A stretch of 64,000 nucleotides of DNA. Origin: Halopseudomonas phragmitis. Its GTDB lineage: Bacteria > Pseudomonadota > Gammaproteobacteria > Pseudomonadales > Pseudomonadaceae. Location: positions 767,501 to 831,500 of the forward strand of contig NZ_CP020100.1 in NCBI RefSeq assembly GCF_002056295.1. The letters run 5' to 3'. The position numbers were made by a program, and so were the translations under genes. Position 1 is the stretch's first letter, and each line of letters opens with the position of its first letter. The notes beneath the pieces were generated by a model. The model made no database searches, was not told the DNA's origin, and saw nothing but the letters and a program-made list of their open reading frames with translations. Positions 37,271 to 45,800 of this stretch are shown piece after piece.

Positions 37271-37933
37271 TTGAGAACGCGCCTGAGCCCACGCCCACCG
37301 CTGCTGGCCCTGATTGGCCTGGTCACCCTGCTGGTGATCTTCGCCTTGCTGCCGATCAGTGTAGCCGACCTGCTGAGCTGGGGCGCCCAACTGGTTGGTC
37401 ATCCGCTGGCTCTGGCCGGGCTGGTGCTGATCATGCTGCTGTTGATGAGTTTCGGCCTGCCCGGCAGCCTGTGCTTCTGGCTGATTGCCCCCTTTCATCC
37501 CCCCTGGCTCAGCGTTCCGCTGCTACTGGTCGGTAGCGTCGGCGGCGCGCTGGGCGCCTACTGGCTCGGACGCAAGGTTGGCTCGGCCTGGCGCCCCGGG
37601 AAACTGGCTCGCCAGGTACTCAGGCTGCTGGCCAAGCGCAGTGACTTGCTCACCCAATGCGCGCTGCGCATCCTGCCCGGCTTTCCCCACGCCTTCATCA
37701 ATCTGGCCGCCGGTGTTCTGCACCTGCCCCTGATTACCTATATGCTGGCGGCCGTGGTGGGCCTGAGCATCAAATGGACCGTCTATGCCCAGGCAGTCCA
37801 CGGCATGGTCAGCGCCGCCCAGGCCGAACAAGCCCTGGGGCTGAGCAACCTGCTGCCGCTATTGGTGTTGGCCGGTCTGCTGGCTCTGGGCGGCCTGGCC
37901 AAGCGCCTGTGGCTGAATCCCAAGTCCAACTGA
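37271..37933 (+). CDS. VTT-domain (DedA/TVP38-like) membrane protein
   Basis: The 220-residue protein has about five hydrophobic segments and the VTT/SNARE-associated pattern, with GLPGSLCFWLIAPF and the re-entrant LRILPGFPHAFINLAAGVL. Such proteins act as lipid scramblases or flippases. The start is a TTG at 37271 with GGGAGAG a few bases upstream, an unusual start codon. No promoter fits in the 29-base divergent gap, so its promoter must lie in the DUF924 gene. Confidence 0.75.
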   Translation: MRTRLSPRPPLLALIGLVTLLVIFALLPISVADLLSWGAQLVGHPLALAGLVLIMLLLMSFGLPGSLCFWLIAPFHPPWLSVPLLLVGSVGGALGAYWLGRKVGSAWRPGKLARQVLRLLAKRSDLLTQCALRILPGFPHAFINLAAGVLHLPLITYMLAAVVGLSIKWTVYAQAVHGMVSAAQAEQALGLSNLLPLLVLAGLLALGGLAKRLWLNPKSN

Positions 37934-37998
37934 CTGGACTACACCCGAGCTCGGCTTTTACGTATCATCCGCGCCAACTCGCCTTCAGTAGACTGAGC

Positions 37999-38397
37999 AT
38001 GAAACCCGAGCTGATCAAAGCCGCCGACATAGACCGTACCGACACCTGGCTGCGCTACCGCAAGGGCCTGTGCGACAGTTGCCATGGCAGTTGCTGCACC
38101 CTGCCGGTGGAAGTCCGAATCGACGACCTGATCCGCCTTGAGCTGGTCGACGAGTTCGAGCGCAGCACCCCGCTCAAACAAATCGCCAAGCGCCTGCAAA
38201 AGGAAGGCGTAATCGAGCGCCTGAACCTCAAGAGCGGCATCTTCACCCTGCGCCGCATGAGCAACGACGACTGCCTGTTCCTGGACCGCCACAGCCGCCG
38301 CTGCACGGTCTACGACAAACGCCCCGATACCTGCCGCAATCATCCCCAGATCGGGCCGCGTCCGGGCTTTTGCGCCTACCGACCGCGAATGAGTTAG
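37999..38397 (+). CDS. YkgJ family cysteine-cluster protein
   Basis: The 132-residue protein has the YkgJ pattern of clustered cysteines: CDSCHGSCC near residue 25, then DDCLFL, CTVYDKRPDTCRNHP and a final Cys (FCAYRP). These probably bind zinc or an iron-sulfur cluster; the role is unknown. The ATG at 37999 is chosen because the longer frame overlaps the VTT gene. Its stop overlaps that of the convergent hydrolase gene. Confidence 0.85.
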   Translation: MKPELIKAADIDRTDTWLRYRKGLCDSCHGSCCTLPVEVRIDDLIRLELVDEFERSTPLKQIAKRLQKEGVIERLNLKSGIFTLRRMSNDDCLFLDRHSRRCTVYDKRPDTCRNHPQIGPRPGFCAYRPRMS

Positions 38398-39233
38398 TGG
38401 CCAGCAGTGCCCAGCAGATACTCGCGAATCAAACGCTGGCGGGTTTCATGAACGGCCGGGGCATCCAGAAACGGGTGGTCCCAGCCGGCCTCATGATGGG
38501 TCCCTAGTCCCAAGGCGGCAGCCCGCTCGCGTAGCGGCCCGACCATGCTCTCATCCAGCACGCCATCGCGGCCCCCGGTAATTATCAGGACCTTCGAACC
38601 CAGCGATTCAGACAGATTGTTGAGCGGATCAACCCAGCCTGGACAGCCATAATCAGACAGCCGACTGGGGCTGGAATCGATTACCACAGCGTCAAACTCC
38701 GCCCCAGCACCGATCACATTCATCATCACCAGTCCACCCAGAGAAATGCCGTATAGCAGGGTGCGCTCATAGCGCTGGTTGAACCGGGCCACCATCTCCC
38801 GGTAATCGGCAATGATCGCGTTGAGTCGCCGGCGCCCTTCCGAGCGACCATAGCCTCGATAATCAAACACATAAACATCGTAGCCGGCTGCAGCATAGTC
38901 ACCCAATCCAACAATCAACTGATCGGAGATCATCGCATTGCCAGAAGCTACCAACAGATAGCCCTTGGGCTGGATATGCGGCAAGTGGCTGTCCCGAGCG
39001 GCATAACGGTAGCCACGCAGCACCTTGCCGTCATCGGCAACAAATTCAGCCAGAGAAATATCCGGGTGACGGGTCACCCGCTCGGGAACAGGTAAGGGCG
39101 TCAGCGAACTCCAGAGGGTAAATACCAGGGGTTCCTTGAACCAGCCGCAGATTGCAGCCTCACGCGGGGTATCGGCCAAGACTGGTTGGCTGGTAGTCAG
39201 AATACTCAGGGCAAGGGCACTGAGACGGCGCAT
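38394..39233 (-). CDS. Exported alpha/beta hydrolase
   Basis: The 279-residue protein has a signal peptide (cleavage after PVLA, about residue 20), the nucleophile elbow GISLGG, DYRGYGRSEG ahead of it, and GGRDG and WDHP supplying acid and histidine. It could be a periplasmic esterase or thioesterase; the substrate is unknown. GGGGAGGCG just before 39233 supports this ATG over the one at 39248. Convergent with the YkgJ gene. Confidence 0.82.
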   Translation of the reverse strand: MRRLSALALSILTTSQPVLADTPREAAICGWFKEPLVFTLWSSLTPLPVPERVTRHPDISLAEFVADDGKVLRGYRYAARDSHLPHIQPKGYLLVASGNAMISDQLIVGLGDYAAAGYDVYVFDYRGYGRSEGRRRLNAIIADYREMVARFNQRYERTLLYGISLGGLVMMNVIGAGAEFDAVVIDSSPSRLSDYGCPGWVDPLNNLSESLGSKVLIITGGRDGVLDESMVGPLRERAAALGLGTHHEAGWDHPFLDAPAVHETRQRLIREYLLGTAGH

Positions 39234-39317
39234 GAATCGCCTCCCCAAACCTGTTGAAGGTTAGCTGCCCCGATAGTACTCCCAAGGTTGGCCGGAGAGA
39301 AAGTCAGGCCGGGAAAC

Positions 39318-39347
39318 GAACACCGGACCTAATCAGGCCCGGTGTTC
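39318..39347 (-). terminator. Hairpin after the polyester hydrolase gene
   Basis: A stem of GAACACCGG / CCGGTGTTC extended by CCT / AGG with one internal mismatch, immediately past the stop on the - strand. The T-tract is weak, so termination is likely but not certain. Confidence 0.55.
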
Positions 39348-39356
39348 AAGTCGCGC

Positions 39357-40286
39357 TTAGTAAGGGCAGTTGCTGCGATGCTCGTTGATGTTGGAATCGG
39401 AAGTGTGGTTCGGGCCGCAGAGGAACTGGTGGTAACGGCGGTCCTGATCCAGGTGCAGTTTCATCCAGGATACGCCAAGACGGCTCAGAGCACGGTCATA
39501 GCGACCAAAGGAGCTACCGCCATTGGCACAGTAGTGGTTGCCGTTGGTAAGACGGAAATAGGCCTTGTCGATATCATCCGGCAAGCGGTTGTAGAACGGC
39601 GAGGCGTGGCTGCTGACCGGCGCGATAGTATCCGACTGACAGGCAAAGATCATAGTCGGAGCCTGAACATTGCGGAACTGCAGGCTGGAAGAGTCCCATG
39701 GTGCCAGCGGAATTGCGGCGCTGATGCGACCTTCTGTGGCTACCCGCAGGGTCCCGCCACCACCCATCGACCAACCGATTACCCCCAGACGGTCGGTATC
39801 GATCATGCCACGTACCGGGCTACCGACCCGGGTGTTCTGGGCAATCAGGTAATCCAGCGCATTGTTGATCTGCCGAGCCCGGCTGGCCGGCTGGTCAAAG
39901 CCACTGTTGGTGTCGATGGTCATGACCACGAAACCATGGGAAGCCAGCTTCGGACCCCACCAGTCAATCGAGGACTCAGCCGAAACAAAACCTGGGATCA
40001 CCACAATCGCAGCCATGGTGCCGGTTGTGCCGCTTGGGTAGTGGATAGTGCCGCCGCCAAAGCCACTGACCAGACTCGACACTCTGCTGTCGCGCACAGA
40101 GTAGGGGCCACGATCCGCCTCAAGGAATGAAACGCTTGGGTCAGGGCCACGCTGATAAGGGCTGGGGCCAGTGTCGGGATCACCTGGACCCGGGTCAGGG
40201 TTGGTAGCCAAGGCAGAAGCGGAAAGCATCAGTGCGCTGGCAGTCAGCATCGAGAGCAGGGACTGCTTGATGGTTCTGGTTTTCAT
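39357..40286 (-). CDS. Secreted polyester hydrolase (cutinase/PET-hydrolase type II)
   Basis: The 309-residue protein has a signal peptide (cleavage near residue 27) and closely resembles the polyester hydrolase PE-H of Halopseudomonas aestusnigri over its full length. The triad reads Ser173 (GWSMGG), Asp219 (QSDTIAP) and His251 (NHYC). Trp198 and Phe100 fit the aromatic clamp and oxyanion positions. Cys216/Cys253 and Cys290/Cys307 fit the two disulfides of type II PET hydrolases. The enzyme should attack cutin-like and synthetic aliphatic or aromatic polyesters outside the cell. GGAG precedes the ATG. It appears to be a single-gene unit. Confidence 0.92.
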   Translation of the reverse strand: MKTRTIKQSLLSMLTASALMLSASALATNPDPGPGDPDTGPSPYQRGPDPSVSFLEADRGPYSVRDSRVSSLVSGFGGGTIHYPSGTTGTMAAIVVIPGFVSAESSIDWWGPKLASHGFVVMTIDTNSGFDQPASRARQINNALDYLIAQNTRVGSPVRGMIDTDRLGVIGWSMGGGGTLRVATEGRISAAIPLAPWDSSSLQFRNVQAPTMIFACQSDTIAPVSSHASPFYNRLPDDIDKAYFRLTNGNHYCANGGSSFGRYDRALSRLGVSWMKLHLDQDRRYHQFLCGPNHTSDSNINEHRSNCPY

Positions 40287-40477
40287 GTTGTCTCCAGGAT
40301 CATGCGGATTGTTATTGTTCGATCACCGCCCGCGAACCGGGAATGTTCGACAGCCGGGGGCATGTGTGCAGGGGCATTACATAGCAAGAGGAGAAAGCTT
40401 GGTATCGCCTTTTCAGGTGATAAAACCCGGGAGAAAACAGCGGACCGACGGCCTGGACGGCCCGTAGAAAGAGTGAT

Positions 40478-41611
40478 TCAAACTCGAGACCAAACCTCGA
40501 TATGGTGACGGCGCGCCACCCGCACGCCGGTGTTGGCCGGCAAAGCCCCGGCCAGCCCAACACGCTCTAGCTCGGCCATAACCCTGACCTGTTCCGGCTC
40601 GGGCAAGGCCTGAACAGTGTCACTGGCACGCTGCAGGACATAACGCAGATAGGGCTCAACCCCGGTCTCGATGGGCACTCCTCGAAACTCGGTCTGCACG
40701 CTGGCAATCTGTCGTCGGTGGGGCTTGTCGGTCACTGGCGCGCCATCGGCCGGCTGCTCACGCACCGTCCAGGCATCAAGAAACGCCAGCTTGTCGCCAA
40801 GCTCCGGAAACAACTCCGCAGCCACGTGCTGCAACAGTGGCTCCAGGGTCGGCGGTATCTGGTCATCCGGCCACAACCCCTCAGGGCCGTCCAGATACTC
40901 GACCACATCCAGATCGGGCGCCGTCATCCGCTCGACCCAACGGAACACTCTGGGCGAGCGCAGTTTCATCAATTGAGCAGGTATCGGATCACGCCCAAGG
41001 TGGGCGAACAGACTACCAATCATGCCGTAATCGGCCAGGCTCGGACGGCCACCCAGCAGGTAGGGCATACACTCGAAGTGAGCCTCGAGAATGTCCAGCA
41101 AACGCAGGTAGGAAGCTTCGATCAACGGAATGCTCGCCTCAGTCACCCCCAGACGCGGCAGATAGGACTGCATGCGCGCCATCACCTGCTGAGCCAACAC
41201 CGCCCCGGAGCCGCTGGCAAAGGCATGCTCAAGAAACTCTCGCTGCTGCTCCAGATATGACCAACGGTAATGCATCGCATGCCTGAGCAGACCCTGCCCG
41301 CCGTAATACTCAAGAATAACCGCCAGCACACGCTGCAACGGCGTAGACGGGTAAGCCGGATATGGCACACCCCGACGCTCGAAATAATCGATGATGTCGA
41401 CCGTATCCTGAATCACCTGACCATCCGGCGTCTCCAGCACCGGAATGATCGCCCGGCCAATCAACGGCACAATACGCCCAACAAAGTTTGGATCCGCCGT
41501 CGGGCGCTCACGGTAAGGAATGCCCTGATTGCGCAGATAACAACGTACCTTGGCGGTATATAGCGAATGGGGCACCCCGTAGAGGGTGTAAATTGGGCTG
41601 GTCGAGGGCAT
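40478..41611 (-). CDS. Glutathione S-transferase family protein, long form
   Basis: The N-terminal thioredoxin-like GST domain (YTLYGVPHSLYTAKVRCYLR, residues 8-27; IIPVLETPDGQVIQDTVDIIDYF) is followed by an all-helical C-terminal domain (LLGGRPSLADYGMIGSLFAHLGRD). A further 130-residue extension makes it 377 residues, longer than the usual 200-230. Tyr or Ser near residue 16 could activate glutathione. Substrate unknown. AAGGACG lies before the ATG. Confidence 0.82.
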   Translation of the reverse strand: MPSTSPIYTLYGVPHSLYTAKVRCYLRNQGIPYRERPTADPNFVGRIVPLIGRAIIPVLETPDGQVIQDTVDIIDYFERRGVPYPAYPSTPLQRVLAVILEYYGGQGLLRHAMHYRWSYLEQQREFLEHAFASGSGAVLAQQVMARMQSYLPRLGVTEASIPLIEASYLRLLDILEAHFECMPYLLGGRPSLADYGMIGSLFAHLGRDPIPAQLMKLRSPRVFRWVERMTAPDLDVVEYLDGPEGLWPDDQIPPTLEPLLQHVAAELFPELGDKLAFLDAWTVREQPADGAPVTDKPHRRQIASVQTEFRGVPIETGVEPYLRYVLQRASDTVQALPEPEQVRVMAELERVGLAGALPANTGVRVARRHHIEVWSRV

Positions 41612-41680
41612 GGTGGCGTCCTTGTGTTGTAATGTATTCCGGCAGACTTATTCTCTAGGGAACAATTGGCTGCTGCCCGC

Positions 41681-42091
41681 TCAAGTGGTCAAACCAACAG
41701 CACTATCGATAACCATCGTTGAAGCCAGCGCATCCCCAATACGGCGCCCACTCAGCAGTATGACAATAGCCTCCAACGGAAACAGAACCGGCAACACAAG
41801 ATTGCGTAGTGCCGACTGCCACCAACTGCAATCCTGATAAGTCACGCTGCCAATGACCGCCAGCCCCAACATGCGCTTACCAAGACTCTGGCCTCTTGGC
41901 AAAGCATCTTTGAACAGCAAGTAGGCAACCGCCACCCAAAGCATGATGCTCGAAAATGGCATAACATTAGCGCCCACAATCAGTGAAAGTAGTAAAGGAA
42001 TCTGCGAGGCCAGCAGCCAGCAGATCAGCACATCGACAAGGCAAGCAGCTAAACGTTTTATGTGTCTTGGCGCAGGTAGTGTTTTTCCCAT
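41681..42091 (-). CDS. RDD family membrane protein
   Basis: The 136-residue protein has the RDD pattern: an N-terminal Arg (IKRLAACLVDVLICWLL), three membrane helices and GQSLGKRMLGLAVIG. Some RDD proteins are Na+/H+ antiporters or membrane factors; nothing here decides. It looks less GC-rich than the genes to its left and borders the CDI island, so it may have arrived with it. Confidence 0.75.
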   Translation of the reverse strand: MGKTLPAPRHIKRLAACLVDVLICWLLASQIPLLLSLIVGANVMPFSSIMLWVAVAYLLFKDALPRGQSLGKRMLGLAVIGSVTYQDCSWWQSALRNLVLPVLFPLEAIVILLSGRRIGDALASTMVIDSAVGLTT

Positions 42092-42167
42092 ATCACCCTT
42101 TCTCCATCATTATAAAGTGTACAAGCTGCGCAATTTAGGCACGGCAATTCCCGCCACAAATAAATCT

Positions 42168-42193
42168 GTCCCCTTTTCCCGTCCCCTTTTCCC
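42168..42193. repeat. Tandem 13-bp direct repeat
   Basis: GTCCCCTTTTCCC occurs twice in direct succession, preceded by AAATCT. The string AAATCTGTCCCCTTTTCC is one I associate with ends of transposase-linked repeats in proteobacteria. With no transposase left, it may be a scar at the edge of the CDI island. Confidence 0.5.
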
Positions 42194-42257
42194 GAACGAG
42201 CGGATACGGATTCGGGTGATGCAGGGCTGTTTGGTGATTACGGCGGAGTGAAAACAA

Positions 42258-42281
42258 ATCCCCCGGCGAGAGCCGGGAATT
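42258..42281 (-). terminator. Terminator-like hairpin after the CDI operon
   Basis: CCCGGC - GAGA - GCCGGG (42262-42277) lies 18 bases past the immunity gene stop on the - strand, followed on that strand by GGATTTGTTTTC. The T-tract is interrupted. Confidence 0.5.
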
Positions 42282-42295
42282 TATATCGCACCTAT

Positions 42296-42823
42296 TTATC
42301 GAAGAGACCAGTCATGTATAGAAATGTATTGAATGATTTGATCTGGAGCATCCTCTAAAGAAGCCCGGTAATCCGTTAAGAAGCTAATCCCCGCCAATAT
42401 GCTTTCATCTTTCACAATAAGAAAATCATCATCCATATCATTGAATAAAATACCAAACCCCGCCCCCTCTAGATTTCGCAGATCATCTCCCGGCCTTACC
42501 CCAAAGAAACTACCGCCATATCCCTTCCCAACATCTACCCTATACAGCCTCAAGCTCTCCTCAAACTCCAGGCAGATTACATCATTCATATAGATAAGTG
42601 ACTGGACCAGCGTGCAAGGACCGCCAGGCAAACCACATCTCGACTTCACCCCAATCCAACCAGTGTTTGAGGAAAGCTTTTCATCTAGCGTGGAATCTTT
42701 GTCATGCCATTCAACGAAACCTACTCGCTTTAGAATTGAGTCAAAGCCTTCGCCAATCTCAAATCCAGCAGCACCTTTCGCAGGAATCAGCTCTGCCATT
42801 AAATCAGGAGTATAAATAGACAT
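42296..42823 (-). CDS. cdiI: Putative CDI immunity protein, unrecognised family
   Basis: The 175-residue acidic protein begins four bases after the cdiA stop (start at 42823, MSIYTPDLMAEL), the fixed position of CdiI proteins. It should bind and block the CdiA toxin tip in the producing cell. It has no signal or membrane segment, so it acts in the cytoplasm. Base composition is visibly AT-richer than the neighbours, as usual for exchangeable toxin/immunity modules. I do not recognise its family. The call rests on position and operon structure. Confidence 0.7.
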   Translation of the reverse strand: MSIYTPDLMAELIPAKGAAGFEIGEGFDSILKRVGFVEWHDKDSTLDEKLSSNTGWIGVKSRCGLPGGPCTLVQSLIYMNDVICLEFEESLRLYRVDVGKGYGGSFFGVRPGDDLRNLEGAGFGILFNDMDDDFLIVKDESILAGISFLTDYRASLEDAPDQIIQYISIHDWSLR

Positions 42824-42827
42824 TGCT

Positions 42828-45800
42828 TTACTCCCAGGACTTCCACTGGCCATCTTCATATCTCAACCTATTACCGGTAGTGTCAAAATATTGCTGGGTA
42901 CTGGTGATGGTGCCCGGTTTGAATCCAGAAGCCGGATCAATAACTCTGGCTTCAACCCCATCCTTGTAGGTAAATTTATAGTACGGCGCACCATGCGTAC
43001 CGCCACCAGGATGAACTTGGACTTCCTTTATAGTCGGATGCCCTTCAACCGTAAAAGCTTGAGCCTTGCCGGAAGTCCCGGAGAGTGCAGGTTTGGGTAC
43101 TAGGGTAGCGCCATCCATCTTATATGCTTGTGCTAGGTCATCGACTGAAGCACCCCAAACCTTATCTAGACTTCGCGGTATTCCTGCTTGCGCGGCTAAG
43201 TCGTTTCTCAAACCATCACGAGCGATTGCAGAAGTAGCAGGCACTTCAGCCGCTGCAGTTCCTTTTGCACCCTCACCCACCCTTACCACAGCACCCGGCC
43301 GGCTAGCCGCTACAAAGTTTAGCGCAAATTCCGTCTTCCATTTCTCTTCAACATAAGCCGCACTCTCATAATCTCCCTGGAGCCGATGCAGGTAGGCCTG
43401 CGTTTCTGCATCCTGCTTGGCCTGCAGGAAGTCGCCAATGACACGATCAGGGCTCATGGCTGCCTGCAACAAGGCCTGTGACAGCTCTTCGCTGGTGCCG
43501 GTAAAGTCCTCCATCAAGGCAAGCGCCAGCTCATTGAAGCCTTGAACCATTTCAATTACCGCAGCACCGCTGCCGGCAGCCCCGCCCGTTAGCGAGCCCA
43601 GCACATCGTACGGCCCCGAGTAATTGAGGTTTTCTTCATAGAATTGCCGCTGCTCGTTGGCAGTGGCTGATAAGCCTCGCAAATACTCTGCGTACATCAG
43701 CGGGTCGCTGAAGGCTGCGGCATAATTACTGTGGTAGTTCTGGAGCAGCGTCAGAGTTTCTTCCGGGCTATAAACCCTATTCGGGTCAAACGTGGGTACG
43801 TCACCCGTCATTGCCACATCGTAGCCATGCGCCAACGGTGCCAGGGCAATGCCCAGGTGACGCAAAGTCGCCGCATCCAGCTCCACGCCTTGGCTTTCAA
43901 TCACTGCGCGGTACTGCTCATCCACGAAGTAGGCTTGAGCTTCAGCCAATCGCCGCTCGGCTTCGGCGTGTGTGATACCTAGCTCTTCAGCCAAGTGCTC
44001 AGCCTGCTCCTTGATCAGCTTGACTTCTTCCGGGTGCAACTGCCGGTTATACGCCGTGGCGTTCTTCGCCAGCTCAGCCGCCTTGGCATAGTCGCCGCCG
44101 GTAACCGTTGCGGCTGCGATGCCGATCAGTTGCGAGACCGCCAGTTCAAGACTCTGGTCACCCTTGATCGTGCCTGATAGCTGTTCTATCAGGGCTTCAT
44201 TGGCTCCAGCAGCCAGGGCCCCGGTTTTGAAGTCGCCACCGGTGGCTTCGCTGAGCAGGCCGCCCACCACCGCATGCAGGGCGATCTTTTCCGGGCTGCC
44301 GTCAGCAAAATTAGCCGAGCCTTCAGCAAAGTCCCCCACGGCATTGAAAGCTGCGGCTTGCAGCAAATGCTGTACTTGACCAGTCAAGGCGGTTTGCAGG
44401 TTGTCACTCAGGCTGCCACCCATGATCGCGGTCTGGGTGACGGCCTGTAATGTTCCCTGGGCGCCCAGGTAAGCACCGAACTGGCTCAGCTCCGCCGGGT
44501 TACTTAAGTTGAAGCCCTTGGTTGTGCGATTGATATTGTCACCGGTGACACCAAAGGCTTCATCCAGAATGCCCGCCGTCAGGCCGGCGGTGATGGCTGA
44601 ACTGGCGTAACCTTGCAAGGCATCGCTGCTGGTGATTTCCTTGAGCACAGCCCCCAGGTCACCCCCGTTGTTAATGGCGCTGATGGCTGCGCCACTGGCC
44701 GCCGAGGTGATGGCAGCTGTCGCGGCAACATTGGCCCAGCCTGCGGCGGTGCCGGCCGACGCCGCCGCCCAGGCGGTGCCCGCACTGGCCGCAGCACCCG
44801 CACCACCAGCAGCAGTACTAGCTACCATGGCGCTAGCCGCCCCCGCCGTGAAATACGCCACCACAATCGCCACCGCCATCGCGGCTGGGCCACCCAGCCC
44901 CGAACTGCTGTAACTGAAGCTGTCGTGCAGTTCCTGGACCTGGCGCCAGTCCACGTCGCCGCGCTGTTCCATCTCCTTGAGCCAGCCCAGGTTCGGGTCG
45001 GCCTGGACCATGGCGTCGATGGTCTGGCTGATGCTTTGCTGGTTGACTTCTCGGATGTCGATATTCAGGCCTTCGGCGGCCTGGATCGCCAGTTGGCCCT
45101 GGGCCAGCAGTTGGCTTTGCAGCAGGGTTTCATCGGTGTTGCCTTTGCCCTTGGCACTCTGCCAGGCCCAACTGCTCTTGCTCTTCTCGTGGCTTTCCTG
45201 ATGCAGGTCCTTGACGCCTTCGAAGTGAATGGCACCAGCGCTGATCAGTTCCAGGTCGGCGCCGCTGTTCAGTTCGGCGGCCTGGTAGGTTTGGTCGCCG
45301 CCGCTGATCAGGCTCAGGTCGCCGCCGGTGCTGATCTCGGTGCCTTGCTGGGTGATGCGGGTGACCTGATCACTACGGAAGGATCTACGCCCAAAGGAGC
45401 CTTTGCTTTTCTTCTCGTAGAAGCTGTGATCCAGCTCTTCAGCAGCCAGCAGCGCCAGTTGCTCGCCAGCCACCAGATAGGCTTCGCCTGCGGCTTCGAT
45501 ACGGCTGGCACTGACGATCAGGTCCTGGCCGGCGATAATGGCCACATCACCCCCGACCAGCAGCTCCGTGCCCTGCTGCTCGATCTGGCTGTTCTCCCGG
45601 GTGACTTTCTTGTCGCTGCGGCGGTAGCGGTACAGGCTGGTCTGTTCGTTGGCGGCGCTGCTGATCAGTACGTCATTACCGGCTGACAGGGTCAGATCGT
45701 CACCCACCTGTACGCGGCTGGCGATCAGGCCCAGGTCCTGGCCGGCGCTCAGCTCCAGACTGCCGCCTATGGCCAGCTCGCTGCCATGCTGGGTGACGCT

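Noticed and set aside
11716-40286. A functional link between PHA genes and the polyester hydrolase
   Set aside because: They lie 23 kb apart in separate transcription units, and the hydrolase is of the cutinase/PET type rather than a PHA depolymerase.
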